NCBI GenBank assembly: GCA_023145475.1
Contig: JAGLDR010000027.1
Span: 1 to 51,221 of the forward strand
DNA: 51,221 bases
Source of the DNA: a bacterium
GTDB lineage: Bacteria > UBP6 > UBA1177 > JAGLDR01
Direction: 5' to 3'
Below the pieces are notes generated by a model, which worked only from the letters and a program-made list of their open reading frames with translations, did no database searches and was not told the origin of the DNA. The position numbers and the translations under genes were made by a program. The stretch's first letter is position 1; each line of letters starts with the position of its first letter. Shown here piece by piece: positions 33,774 through 42,364 of this stretch.

Positions 33774-34676
33774 TTATCCAATTAATGGACAGTCTTCAGG
33801 GAGAACAAGAGAGATGCTATTAGGTTGCATTGTATAAGAGATTGATTTATTCATTACTGGCTCACCATCAAGGTTTACTGGGATAATTTCACTTCCCTCC
33901 ATCGTAAGTTCTGTACATTGAAAACGATAAATAAATTGAGGTTCTTTTATTACACCACGAAACTCACGGATTACCGTATCTAAATCTTTGATGGTAAAAT
34001 CTCGAAGAAAGAGAACATCCATAAGACCATCGTTAATAAAAGCATGGGGAGCTAAAACCTGCCCGCCACCGGCCTGCCTTCCATTACAGATAGCTCCTAC
34101 AATAATTTCTCTCTCATAGACTTCATCACCAATCTTTATGGAACCTTTATAAGGTTTAAAAGAGGCTGCTTTGAGAATTCCCATTAAAGTATAGGCGCCC
34201 CCACCTAAAAAGTTCTTAAGCTCTACGGGAGTGGAGACTGTAACCTCAGCTCCAAAACCAATTGAGGCAACATTTATGAGAATGGTATTATTTACTTTAA
34301 TGGTATCAATCTCCTCCGCATCACCAGTAAGGGCTAAATTAAGTGCATCAAAAGAGTTGAGAGGAATGGTGCAGGCAGTAGCAAAATCATTGGCAGTGCC
34401 CATGGGTATTATAGCCATCTCTGGTCGCTTTTCTGAAGCAATTGTCAAGAAAGCATCAGCAAGTTCATTCACGGAACCATCACCACCAGCTATAGCAACT
34501 CGTGTTGCACCTTTAGAGACAGCTTCATGAAGAAACCGCTTAACATCTCCCGACTCATAGGTGACTCGAATAGATATATCAAAAGCATCATTCCGATACT
34601 GCATTATTGCATTGCGAAGTATTTGATCAGCAGACTTTTTGCCATTAATAATAAGAAAAAGAGATTTTTTTTTCAT
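33774..34676 (-). CDS. yegS: YegS/DAGK-family lipid kinase
   Basis: A 300-residue soluble lipid kinase similar to E. coli YegS, which phosphorylates diacylglycerol or phosphatidylglycerol-type lipids in vitro; the family also contains sphingosine and ceramide kinases. The nucleotide-binding GGDGSVNE is clear, followed by IPMGTANDFATA, and the C-terminal half has GNGRQAGGGQ-like CNGRQAGGGQVLAPH, INDGLMDVLFLRDF and NLDGEP. The end LVLPEDCPLIG closely matches YegS. The length equals YegS (299). The ATG overlaps the stop of a truncated ATPase gene (ATGA), whose promoter it probably uses. With a PKS/alpha-oxoamine synthase elsewhere in the window, a sphingoid-type substrate is conceivable but not shown. 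Confidence 0.9.
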   Translation of the reverse strand: MKKKSLFLIINGKKSADQILRNAIMQYRNDAFDISIRVTYESGDVKRFLHEAVSKGATRVAIAGGDGSVNELADAFLTIASEKRPEMAIIPMGTANDFATACTIPLNSFDALNLALTGDAEEIDTIKVNNTILINVASIGFGAEVTVSTPVELKNFLGGGAYTLMGILKAASFKPYKGSIKIGDEVYEREIIVGAICNGRQAGGGQVLAPHAFINDGLMDVLFLRDFTIKDLDTVIREFRGVIKEPQFIYRFQCTELTMEGSEIIPVNLDGEPVMNKSISYTMQPNSISLVLPEDCPLIG

Positions 34677-34906
34677 ACTGTTTCCTCACAAGCATAAATA
34701 CAATTGTATCGTCCCTCATTATTGAGATATTCCTGCAACGCAAGTAGGGAACTCGTCTTTCCTGTCTGACGAGGTGCGTGGAGGATAAAATACTTTCGCT
34801 GCTCTATCAGATTAAAAATCTCTTCATTGTCCCATCTTTGCAGTGGATCTATTTTATAGTGTGCTTCCTGATTTACAGAACCTGCGGTATTAAAAAACTT
34901 TTTCAT
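34673..34906 (-). pseudogene. Truncated AAA-type ATPase, N-terminal remnant
   Basis: A 77-residue frame starting MKKFFNTAGSVNQEAHYKI and containing the Walker A motif LHAPRQTGKTSS. This matches, from memory, the first part of a widespread AAA/P-loop ATPase family of about 400-500 residues. Everything after about residue 77 (Walker B onward) is missing: the frame ends in a TGA that overlaps the yegS start. Ribosome binding site GGAGGAG is good, so the short peptide may still be translated and now acts mainly as a leader for yegS. Confidence 0.75.
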
Positions 34907-34936
34907 CTTACTCCTCCATAACTCCTCATATAACTC

Positions 34937-34965
34937 TTTATATCATAAAACCTTTTGATTGTCAC
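34937..34965 (-). promoter_or_regulatory. Sigma70-type promoter for the ATPase remnant and yegS
   Basis: On the minus strand: GTGACA (34965-34960), 17-bp spacer, TATAAA (34942-34937). ATG at 34906. Confidence 0.5.
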
Positions 34966-35072
34966 ATATATCGGGGAATCGTAGGGGTGGCGACTTAGCG
35001 CGGACATAGTCCTCAGTCTTGCGGAAAAACGCGCACAGTATAGTAAAATCGCTTGGAGCGGAACGAAGTAGC

Positions 35073-35101
35073 AAAAAAAGCCTCCCCCGAAGGGAAGGCT
35101 T
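35073..35101 (-). terminator. Rho-independent terminator of the HU-like gene
   Basis: On the minus strand the stem AGCCTTCCC / GGGGAGGCT with a TTCG-type loop is followed by seven T residues. It lies 30 bases after the stop of the HU-like gene. Confidence 0.88.
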
Positions 35102-35130
35102 ACAAAAACAATCAAAAGAAAGTGTAGTAT

Positions 35131-35436
35131 CTACAGTTCACCCTTGAAAGAAGGAGCTGGTTTGAATCCAACAGTCTTAGAAGCTTTAATCTTCATATCT
35201 TCGCCTGTTTGAGGATTTTTGCCCATACGAGCCTTTCTCTTGTTTACTTTGAATGTTCCCATGCCATTCATTGTCAGTTTTTCTTGACCAACAATAGTCT
35301 CTTTCATAATTTTTGTGAAAACATCATACATTTGTTTCGCTTGATCATTGGTCAAAGCAACTTCGCTTTGCTCTTTAATCAATTTAACAAAATCACTCTT
35401 GGTTGCTGCTACGAGCAAGTTTTTCTTTTTAGCCAT
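35131..35436 (-). CDS. HU/IHF family nucleoid DNA-binding protein
   Basis: A 101-residue basic protein of the HU/IHF fold. KSDFVKLIKEQSEV and MYDVFTKIMKETI form the helical body; LTMNGMGTFKVNKRKARMGKNPQTGE gives the beta-arm with the RxGxNPxTGE/K signature (landmarks NGMGTF and GKNPQTGE), and KIKASKTVGFKPAP the C-terminal strand. The start at 35436 follows AGGAG by 7 bases; longer in-frame extensions would run through the promoter. A consensus promoter and a strong terminator make it a monocistronic, probably highly expressed gene. HU or IHF identity is not resolved. Confidence 0.95.
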   Translation of the reverse strand: MAKKKNLLVAATKSDFVKLIKEQSEVALTNDQAKQMYDVFTKIMKETIVGQEKLTMNGMGTFKVNKRKARMGKNPQTGEDMKIKASKTVGFKPAPSFKGEL

Positions 35437-35476
35437 TTGACAACTCCTGAAAAAAGTTAGTAAAAAGAACAAAGAC

Positions 35477-35505
35477 ATTCTAGGGAATCTTTTTTGCTTT
35501 GTCAA
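35477..35505 (-). promoter_or_regulatory. Strong sigma70-type promoter of the HU-like gene
   Basis: On the minus strand: TTGACA (35505-35500), 17-bp spacer, TAGAAT (35482-35477). Confidence 0.8.
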
Positions 35506-35896
35506 CACCATTTTAGAAAAAAAATGAAAATATTTTTTTCACAACACCCGATTACAGCTAGGATTAATGATAGGCGTACCGCACTTTATCGCTTAAAATA
35601 AACAATAAGCGAGCGCCACTCTCGCCACAGAACAATAAAGCACAGTAATTACAAGCAGTTATGAAGTACCCGCTTTTGGCCGATTTTGCATATATGTTTC
35701 AAAAATGATAAAGCAGTATTTTTTAGCTACACAGCGTCTTTCGATGCAAAAAAAATGCTTTTTTTCTGTATTAATGTCGTAAAACAACGAAAGAAAGCTG
35801 TTTTCATCACTGAATTAACAAAAAAAATGCGGGAAACTCACCAGGTATCAGACATTAAGACTTGTAAATAGTGAGTGGTGAGGCTCGTTCGTTTTC
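35506..35896. other. AT-rich intergenic region without a convincing gene
   Basis: Between the HU-like promoter and the hydG stop. A 61-codon frame at 35686-35871 has no ribosome binding site and no recognisable similarity. Runs of A and T flank TGC at 35745-35766, too weak to call a terminator. Nothing else stood out. Confidence 0.5.
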
Positions 35897-37279
35897 TCAG
35901 ACATAGAGATCTGTTGACCCATTCTCAATCGCTTTCAACATCTTTCTTGTCCGCTCTTGCACATCCTTACCTGGAATCTCTGAAATCATCTCTTCTATCA
36001 GTTTTTCACCGTCAGCTTGTGTTTTAGCACTGGCATAGTTAATCAAATACTCTTTAAATGTCGTAAGGGCATTGGGAAGACAGTAGTGTTTAATCAATCC
36101 TGGTTTTGCTAAATCCATAAAGTCAGCGCCTGTTCGTCCAAGGCGATAGCAACCGGTACAGAAACTGGGAATATGCTTCATCTCTATAATATCTTTAATA
36201 ACGGCATCCAAAGATCTGTGATCACCAAGACTAAACTGCTCGGCAGAATCACTCTCACTATACCCACCGGGATTTGTGCGGCTTCCTGCGCTGATTTGAC
36301 TAATCCCCAGGCGAAGTGCATCTCGTCTCATCTCTGCTGTTTCGCGGGTACTGAGAATCAGTCCAGTATAGGGAATGGTAATTCTTAAAATTGCCAAAAT
36401 CTTCTTAAATGTCTCATCATCAACTGGATGTGGCGGATTACAACTTACATCAGAATTTGTTGCTGGTTCAAGTCGCGGAACACTGATGGTATGCACCCCA
36501 AATCCAAAACGATCTTCAAGATGACGAATATGTTGCAGCAATGCCATAATTTCAAAACGGTAATCAGCAAGGCCAAATAGAATACCAACACCGACATCAT
36601 CAATTCCCGCTTCCATCGCTCTATCCATTGCGGTCAGATGGTAAAGATAGTCAGATTTTGGCCCACTAACATGCATCTTCTTATAAGTATCATAGTGATA
36701 AGTCTCTTGAAAAAGTTGGTAGGTTCCAATCTTCGCATCTTTCAACTTCTTGAAATCTTCAACTTCCATCGCAGCAACATTGACATTGACTCGGCGAATC
36801 TCACCCTTTCCAACCTTAACTGAATAGATGGTTTTCAACGATTCGATGGTATAATCAAGAGCATTTTTTCCCAAACCTTCGCCACTGACAAGAAGCACTC
36901 TCTTATGTCCTTGACTGACTAATGCCTCAACCTCTTTTTCAATCTCTTCTTGTGTCAGTGTTCGGCGGGGAATCATACTGTTTGACTTTTTAAATGCACA
37001 GTAGAGACACTCATTTCGACAAAAACTTGAAAGATAGAGTGGTGCAAACAAGACAAGACGACTGCCATAAATCTCTGTCTTAATATAATTTGCCACTTCA
37101 AACATCTTTTCAAGATGAGCGGGGTCTTCCACCATCAAAAGTCGTTCTGCCTCCTCAAAGGAGATTCCCTGCATTTCGCGGGCATGAGTCAGAATCTTTG
37201 CCAATTCTTCTGCATTAGGTGGTGTTGTCTCTTCTAAATAACGATAAATCTTTTCTTGATCAATAAATCCCGTATTCAT
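35897..37279 (-). CDS. hydG: [FeFe]-hydrogenase H-cluster maturase HydG
   Basis: A 460-residue radical SAM enzyme that cleaves tyrosine to supply CO and CN- ligands as an Fe(CO)2(CN)-cysteine synthon for the H-cluster. The radical SAM site is CRNECLYC (Cx3Cx2C). The C-terminal auxiliary cluster motif is present as FCTGCYRLGRTG with a further Cys in IKHYC, which separates HydG from the thiamine enzyme ThiH. SAGSRTNPGGY and RRTLTQEEI are also family-typical. The length fits HydG (about 470). HydE, HydF and the hydrogenase itself are not in the window. It has its own promoter with a palindrome between the -10 box and the start codon. This gene indicates an anaerobic or facultative lifestyle with hydrogen metabolism. 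Confidence 0.93.
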   Translation of the reverse strand: MNTGFIDQEKIYRYLEETTPPNAEELAKILTHAREMQGISFEEAERLLMVEDPAHLEKMFEVANYIKTEIYGSRLVLFAPLYLSSFCRNECLYCAFKKSNSMIPRRTLTQEEIEKEVEALVSQGHKRVLLVSGEGLGKNALDYTIESLKTIYSVKVGKGEIRRVNVNVAAMEVEDFKKLKDAKIGTYQLFQETYHYDTYKKMHVSGPKSDYLYHLTAMDRAMEAGIDDVGVGILFGLADYRFEIMALLQHIRHLEDRFGFGVHTISVPRLEPATNSDVSCNPPHPVDDETFKKILAILRITIPYTGLILSTRETAEMRRDALRLGISQISAGSRTNPGGYSESDSAEQFSLGDHRSLDAVIKDIIEMKHIPSFCTGCYRLGRTGADFMDLAKPGLIKHYCLPNALTTFKEYLINYASAKTQADGEKLIEEMISEIPGKDVQERTRKMLKAIENGSTDLYV

Positions 37280-37301
37280 AACATTCTCCCTGTTTTAAAT
37301 C

Positions 37302-37315
37302 GTACACATTTGTAC
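37302..37315. promoter_or_regulatory. Operator-like palindrome in the hydG leader
   Basis: GTACACATTTGTAC: 5-bp arms GTACA/TGTAC around CATT, placed just downstream of the -10 box, where a bound repressor would block transcription. A regulator was not identified. Confidence 0.45.
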
Positions 37316-37320
37316 AGGAC

Positions 37321-37349
37321 ACTCTAGTCCTCTTTAACCCCTTTGTAAA
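37321..37349 (-). promoter_or_regulatory. Sigma70-type promoter of hydG
   Basis: On the minus strand: TTTACA (37349-37344), 17-bp spacer, TAGAGT (37326-37321). Confidence 0.5.
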
Positions 37350-37393
37350 GAGTTTTTTTTGTTTATTTTCAAAAATAAGAAAAGCAAATTTAC

Positions 37394-38218
37394 TCACTCA
37401 ATATAAGCAAGAAATCGTCCTTGAACTTTCACCTTTATCGGCCCTTGATACATCTCTAATTGTACAATGAAATCACCAGTTCCAATCTCTCCATGCGTTA
37501 CTTTTGACGAGACATACCACGCCAGTTCGTAGACAGCTAAAGTTTTTGGGTTTTTCTCAAAAAAGTGCATTCGATAGCTGTATGGTGTCCCTGTAAACAT
37601 TGTTAAAGCAACATCTTTAAGCTTTGTGGCGCGTATAAAATCCTCAGTACCAGTATAAGATTTATGATTCCCAGATGATTGATACTCAACATCAATACGG
37701 TATTGAATTGTTGAAACATCGACTCCTGGAAATTTTTCTTCAAAATAGGCAGGATCAATTTCAAAGTCATAGAGGGTTATATCCCACGCAATCTCACCAA
37801 TTTGCCAGCAATAGTTATAGTAACAGTATCCTAAATCAGCTGGATCAACCGCTTCTGCACATACACCATGTGACGAACAAGAGAGAAAGGTCGCATCACT
37901 ATCAGGAAGTTCAAAACCGTCATCGGAATCGCCATCATCACCGTCTGGAATCGATGAATCATCATCATCAGAAGCATCGCCATCACCGTCTGGAATCGAT
38001 GAATCATCATCATCAGAAGTATCGCCATCACCGTCTGGAATTGATGAATCGTCATCATCGGAAGCGGCAACATCACCGTCTGGAATCAATAAATCACCGT
38101 CACTGTCTGGGCGCGATGAATCGTCGCCCCTACAATCATCATCGGTTATTGCAGGCGTTGTTTTTGAGGAGCAGGAAAAAACGAAAAAAATAGATAAGAT
38201 AAGAAAAAAATATCTCAT
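37394..38218 (-). CDS. Lipoprotein with acidic tandem-repeat spacer, function unknown
   Basis: A 274-residue predicted lipoprotein. MRYFFLILSIFFVFSC is the signal; residues about 25-105 form an acidic spacer with three 15-residue repeats of the type DDDDSSIPDGDGDTS. A short segment with paired cysteines (CSSHGVCAEAVDPADLGYC) leads into a 140-residue beta-rich domain (WDITLYDFEIDPAYFEEK and onward) with no recognised family. It follows the IgGFc-binding lipoprotein gene by 9 bases on the same strand and is probably co-transcribed with it. The ribosome binding site is weak. Confidence 0.75.
   Translation of the reverse strand: MRYFFLILSIFFVFSCSSKTTPAITDDDCRGDDSSRPDSDGDLLIPDGDVAASDDDDSSIPDGDGDTSDDDDSSIPDGDGDASDDDDSSIPDGDDGDSDDGFELPDSDATFLSCSSHGVCAEAVDPADLGYCYYNYCWQIGEIAWDITLYDFEIDPAYFEEKFPGVDVSTIQYRIDVEYQSSGNHKSYTGTEDFIRATKLKDVALTMFTGTPYSYRMHFFEKNPKTLAVYELAWYVSSKVTHGEIGTGDFIVQLEMYQGPIKVKVQGRFLAYIE
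37941..38085. repeat. 45-bp in-frame tandem repeats in the acidic spacer
   Basis: CCGTCTGGAAT recurs at 37941, 37986, 38031 and 38076 with a constant 45-base period on the plus strand, encoding 15-residue Asp-rich units on the minus strand. The copies differ at few bases, so copy number may vary between strains. Confidence 0.85.
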
Positions 38219-38227
38219 GAAATCTAA

Positions 38228-40303
38228 CTAGTAGTTATCATTAACTTTCTTAAGATTCAAACCACCAGGATACGCATACGAAACATCCATCTCCCAACCG
38301 TAAACAAAGAGTCCACACGCAGGATCACATTCAAGGGTGTGGCTGTTAAACTCGGCACCCAAATCAACAATCGTATAACTGTATGGAGAGTCAGCAATAT
38401 CGGTGATATCTGTTATCTTTGTCCCATCCACAACCGGTTCAACACCATCTGCAAGAAGAATAGTTGCATAATTACTGGCATATGATCCTGGAGTCAGAAA
38501 TGAATAGGTTGTTCTAAACTGTGCAAACGGAGGAATAAGCATCATCGCAGGATCTCCAACGCAGTTGTTTGCCAATGTGTGCTCCGTTTCACAGATAGTT
38601 GAAACCATGCTAGATGCCGTAAGATACTGCGCAACCATAACTGGTTTATCTGCAGTAATTGTTACCGCATCCTTAAAATAGAACTCACTATATTCACCAG
38701 CTTTTACAATCACCTCTTTTGTAGGTGTTGTTAAGTGTGGAGGCAATGTAGCAGGAACGCCAGGAGCAAATGTCAAAGTAGTGTTATCTGCAGAGGCAAC
38801 TATACGGATAAAGTCACTCTCCTCGCCTCTAGCGTGGCTTTTTACAACCACAAACTCCTTACCCCATGTTTCAACTGGAAAAAGTTGTTGCTGCAAGTGG
38901 TCGGCATATCCAAGGTCAAGTGGAAAGTTAATTGCTGAGTGGCCAGAAAAAACCACAAATGGCTCACACTTGTCATCATCATTCTTACATTTAATCAGAG
39001 AACCAGACAAATCAGCGTCAGCAGCAGTAGCCTCTAAATTGAGTGTCGAGAACTTTTTAAGAATAAAAGATTGTGTCGCACCGGCTGCGATTGCAGGAAC
39101 ACCTGTTCCGGCAACAATAGGAGCTGTTGGGGTAACCTCAATCTCTACATCGTTATCAGAAACACCAATAATAGTGATGAAGTTTGCTCTATCGGCATAA
39201 ACTGCATCATAATTTTTCATACTAATAGCACGGTAGTGAGTATAAACACTGGTAGTTGGAATCAAAAGAGAGGCATCATTTGAGTACGATCCGACACCAT
39301 CACACATGCCAAGAAAACAATCCACACTTTTGCCACTTGCCTCAAATGGATTATCTGCTGAATTATCTAGCGGGGAGAACTGATAAACCGTTGCAGGAAC
39401 AGAAGTAACAATGTGGTATGCCTTTGTTGTCATTCCACTCTCTTTCAACATTCTGGTATGTGGATATTGAAAAATTGCAAGCTGTCCAGGAGCAATTGTA
39501 ATCGCTTTTGAGCTTGATTTCATACTACAACCACTGCTATTATTGACGCAGAAATAAACCTGTCCCGCATCTTTCTCAGTTGTTCCATCATCACTAATCG
39601 TAATATCAATAGTCATGTTTTGAGTCTCATTAATATTACTCACAACAATAGCAAAAATAGGATCACTTCTTCCTGTTGCATCATGGAGATTCGCCGTGAA
39701 ATAATCACATCCTTCATAACTCTTATCTTCTGCATTCATCTCACACAGAGTTTGACACGCTCCATCTTTACAGGTACCACCAACGCAGACTCCTGTTGGC
39801 TCTGTTGTTGGACCTTTACCATCTTCATCACATGCATAGAGATTATCTAAATCTTCTGGAACACAGAGTGGTTCACCTGGTTCACACTGTTTTTGGTGAC
39901 ACATATCCTCATAACAGATTCCATCATCGCCACAAGAAACCTCTAAAACATCCGTTCCATCTGAGTTACAGCGAATAACGACATTTTTATCTGTATCTGA
40001 ACACCGCAGAAACGCATCAGCCTCACACAGTGTACCACCACTGTCTTCATCCGTCTCCTCTTTATCTGGTTTTGGATCGACAACATCGGCATCACTAGTT
40101 CCTTCATCAACAATCAAAGTGGCATCATCATCCTCTTGTTCAGCTCGAGGAGCACAGAGACTGTCGATACAATCAAGTCCTGGCAGACAGTCATTGACCG
40201 TAGCACACGGACCACCAATAGCCTGCTGTGTTGAGGGCTCATCACCACAGGAAACAAATAAAAGTGCAGCCATCACAACAACAAGATAAATCAAACGCTT
40301 CAT
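38228..40303 (-). CDS. Lipoprotein with IgGFc-binding-type N-terminal domain
   Basis: A 691-residue predicted lipoprotein. MKRLIYLVVVMAALLFVSC is the signal (start at 40303, AGAGGA upstream). A disulfide-rich segment follows (GPCATVNDCLPGLDCIDSLC), then an Asp/Glu-rich spacer and further Cys-rich units to about residue 185. The remaining 500 residues, beginning CDYFTANLHDATGRSDPIF, look like the IgGFc-binding protein N-terminal domain family, recognised from conserved stretches such as FAIVVSN, AYHIVTSVPATVYQF, DASLLIPTT and KPVMVAQYL. This family was named for a human mucus protein and is common on myxobacterial surfaces; binding of antibody by the bacterial form is not shown. It is the first gene of a two-lipoprotein operon. 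Confidence 0.82.
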   Translation of the reverse strand: MKRLIYLVVVMAALLFVSCGDEPSTQQAIGGPCATVNDCLPGLDCIDSLCAPRAEQEDDDATLIVDEGTSDADVVDPKPDKEETDEDSGGTLCEADAFLRCSDTDKNVVIRCNSDGTDVLEVSCGDDGICYEDMCHQKQCEPGEPLCVPEDLDNLYACDEDGKGPTTEPTGVCVGGTCKDGACQTLCEMNAEDKSYEGCDYFTANLHDATGRSDPIFAIVVSNINETQNMTIDITISDDGTTEKDAGQVYFCVNNSSGCSMKSSSKAITIAPGQLAIFQYPHTRMLKESGMTTKAYHIVTSVPATVYQFSPLDNSADNPFEASGKSVDCFLGMCDGVGSYSNDASLLIPTTSVYTHYRAISMKNYDAVYADRANFITIIGVSDNDVEIEVTPTAPIVAGTGVPAIAAGATQSFILKKFSTLNLEATAADADLSGSLIKCKNDDDKCEPFVVFSGHSAINFPLDLGYADHLQQQLFPVETWGKEFVVVKSHARGEESDFIRIVASADNTTLTFAPGVPATLPPHLTTPTKEVIVKAGEYSEFYFKDAVTITADKPVMVAQYLTASSMVSTICETEHTLANNCVGDPAMMLIPPFAQFRTTYSFLTPGSYASNYATILLADGVEPVVDGTKITDITDIADSPYSYTIVDLGAEFNSHTLECDPACGLFVYGWEMDVSYAYPGGLNLKKVNDNY

Positions 40304-40330
40304 GTCACATCCTCTCAAAAGTTCTGCAAT

Positions 40331-40358
40331 AGTATACTTATTAGAGACCATTGGTCAA
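40331..40358 (-). promoter_or_regulatory. Sigma70-type promoter of the IgGFc-like lipoprotein operon
   Basis: On the minus strand: TTGACC (40358-40353), 16-bp spacer, TATACT (40336-40331). Confidence 0.65.
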
Positions 40359-40407
40359 ACAGCAATATTTAGTGTGTAGCGATTATTCCAGCATCAATTC
40401 AAACGAG

Positions 40408-41565
40408 CTACCGAGCGATAAGCATCGCCGTCTTTTCACTTACTTCAGAAATAAAATTTTCAACATCTTCGGCGGTGTGAAACAGGCGTTTCTCCTTGCG
40501 AAAAGTGGCAGTAACTTCAAGAACAATATCAACAAGTTGCCCAAGATTTATCCTGCCTTTTGAAAAGGCATCAACAGCAACCTCATCAGATATAGCGTAG
40601 GCTATCATTCCCGCTGTTGCACTCTCCTTGAGCAATTCAAGTGCAAGATTCAACAGAGGATATTTATTCATATCGGGTTTATGAAAGTGGAGTGTTGTGT
40701 CAGCAGCCGAGTACGAAAGATTTTCAAGTCTCTCTGTCAGTGGCAACATCTTTGGATAGGAGAGAGCAGCACCGATTGGTATTCTCATATCACTGACAGC
40801 CATCTGCGCTGTTGCAGAGCCATCTTTGAAGTGGACCATTGCGTGAGCGGCAACCTCTGGATGCAAAAGAGCACCAAGTTGCGCAGCCTCAACATCAAAC
40901 AGCCACCACGCCTCCATCAGCTCCATCCCTTTGTTCAACATTGTTGCACTGTCAACAGTAACTTTTGCCCCCATCTCCCAAACGGGATGTTTAAGCGCCT
41001 CTTCGTATGTTGCTTTTCGCATCTTTTCTGCTGAAACATCACGGAAAGCACCACCAGAAGCAGTGAGAATCACTTTTGTAATATCATTTTTATCAACACC
41101 GTGTAACAGCTGCATCAATGCGGCATGTTCACTGTCAATTGGGATAAGTTTTTCTCTGTTTTGGGTATTTTTACGCCCCATCACGACACCTGCAATGAGC
41201 AACGCCTCTTTATTGGCGAGCGCAACAGGAATATCCATCTGAAGTGCGGCAAGTGTCACCTTCCACCCTGCACTGCCTGGCAAAGCCATCACAACAAGAT
41301 CAGGTTTTGTTTCCAGTAACCACTCTTGAGATAATTCACTGCTCTGCTTGACAGGAAAGTCGAATTGACCATCTAAATCGTGATCAGAGTGTATCCAGCC
41401 GGCTTTGAGTGTATGAGAATATTTATGAAGCAGTGATGAAAAAAGTTTTTGATTTGTTCCGGCACTTACTGCAATTATTGAAAACTCCTCTGGAAACGCA
41501 TCAACAACAGAAAGTGTTGAGATTCCTATGCTGCCAGTTACACCAAAAAGAGCAATCTTTTTCAT
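40408..41565 (-). CDS. dxr: 1-deoxy-D-xylulose 5-phosphate reductoisomerase
   Basis: A 385-residue NADPH-dependent enzyme of the MEP isoprenoid pathway that makes 2-C-methyl-D-erythritol 4-phosphate. Seen: GVTGSIGISTL (NADPH binding), PIDSEHAALMQLL with metal ligands, LTASGGAFRD, and HPVWEMGAKVTVDSATMLNKGMELMEA around the active-site loop. The length is close to E. coli Dxr (398). The start at 41565 is one base after the cdsA stop; the frame is open further upstream only inside cdsA. It is the last gene of the pyrH-to-dxr operon. Confidence 0.95.
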   Translation of the reverse strand: MKKIALFGVTGSIGISTLSVVDAFPEEFSIIAVSAGTNQKLFSSLLHKYSHTLKAGWIHSDHDLDGQFDFPVKQSSELSQEWLLETKPDLVVMALPGSAGWKVTLAALQMDIPVALANKEALLIAGVVMGRKNTQNREKLIPIDSEHAALMQLLHGVDKNDITKVILTASGGAFRDVSAEKMRKATYEEALKHPVWEMGAKVTVDSATMLNKGMELMEAWWLFDVEAAQLGALLHPEVAAHAMVHFKDGSATAQMAVSDMRIPIGAALSYPKMLPLTERLENLSYSAADTTLHFHKPDMNKYPLLNLALELLKESATAGMIAYAISDEVAVDAFSKGRINLGQLVDIVLEVTATFRKEKRLFHTAEDVENFISEVSEKTAMLIAR

Positions 41566-41566
41566 A

Positions 41567-42364
41567 TTAAAGGTGTGCCATAAATTGTAACGCAAGCCAA
41601 GTAATCGTAATTGAATAGAGGAGAGAGTCGGTTCTATCGAGAAGTCCGCCATGTCCAGGAAAGAGGTTGCTAGAATCTTTCACTCCTGCTCCTCGTTTGA
41701 GCAGTGATTCAACCAAATCACCCAACTGTCCAAAAACGCCAATCAGCGCGGAAACAACAAGGATAAAAACAAGATATTTCCCTTCAAAAACAGCGTATGA
41801 CCAGACAGCTCCAGAAATTATACTCATAAGAAGACCGCCAACAGCGCCCTCCCATGTCTTGTTTGGACTAATCGCTGGTGCAAACTTATGTTTTCCAAAT
41901 GTACGACCAGTGAAATAGGCTCCTGAATCACACAACCACGGAACAACTAGAGCAAACATAAGCCAGTGATGTGGATTAATTGAATCCTCCCTTAAAATTG
42001 GAAAGAGACCAAACGGAATGGTAAGATAGAAAAATCCTGCAGTCTGCGTAATAGCATATCGCCACTTCTTATCAACTGGCTCAGAGCCAGGAAGTGCCAT
42101 CAATGGAACACCAACAGCTCCGCCAAAAAGAAGAATTTTAGCCATCACCATATCGTGAGTCATATAGTGTATTGTCAGCATCATCAGCAGTCCAAGTGGC
42201 ATAAAACGCCAATCAGTCGTCTTGTGCATCATTACGGTATATTCACGATAGGTAAAATAGGCGCCAATCATGATAAGGTAGAGAAAAAGCTCTCGTGGCA
42301 GATAATAGACCGAACTAACGGCTACAACAATAAGAATCAACCCAGTAATGTACCTTTTATTCAT
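41567..42364 (-). CDS. cdsA: Phosphatidate cytidylyltransferase
   Basis: A 265-residue polytopic inner membrane enzyme that forms CDP-diacylglycerol from phosphatidic acid and CTP, the branch point of phospholipid synthesis. Seven or eight hydrophobic segments are visible. The family signature near the C-terminus is present: SPNKTWEGAVGG, then LGDLVESLLKRGAGVKDSSNLFPGHGGLLDRTDSLL (landmarks KDSSNLFPGHGG and DRTDS). The start directly abuts the uppS stop. Confidence 0.95.
   Translation of the reverse strand: MNKRYITGLILIVVAVSSVYYLPRELFLYLIMIGAYFTYREYTVMMHKTTDWRFMPLGLLMMLTIHYMTHDMVMAKILLFGGAVGVPLMALPGSEPVDKKWRYAITQTAGFFYLTIPFGLFPILREDSINPHHWLMFALVVPWLCDSGAYFTGRTFGKHKFAPAISPNKTWEGAVGGLLMSIISGAVWSYAVFEGKYLVFILVVSALIGVFGQLGDLVESLLKRGAGVKDSSNLFPGHGGLLDRTDSLLYSITITWLALQFMAHL

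Noticed and set aside
34903-35115. 70-codon minus-strand frame upstream of the ATPase remnant
   Set aside because: It runs through the HU terminator and the predicted promoter and has no recognisable features.
35686-35871. 61-codon frame between the HU-like gene and hydG
   Set aside because: No ribosome binding site, no family resemblance, AT-rich low-information sequence.
35897-37279. Calling the radical SAM enzyme ThiH
   Set aside because: The C-terminal CTGC...C auxiliary cluster motif of HydG is present and no thiamine genes are adjacent.
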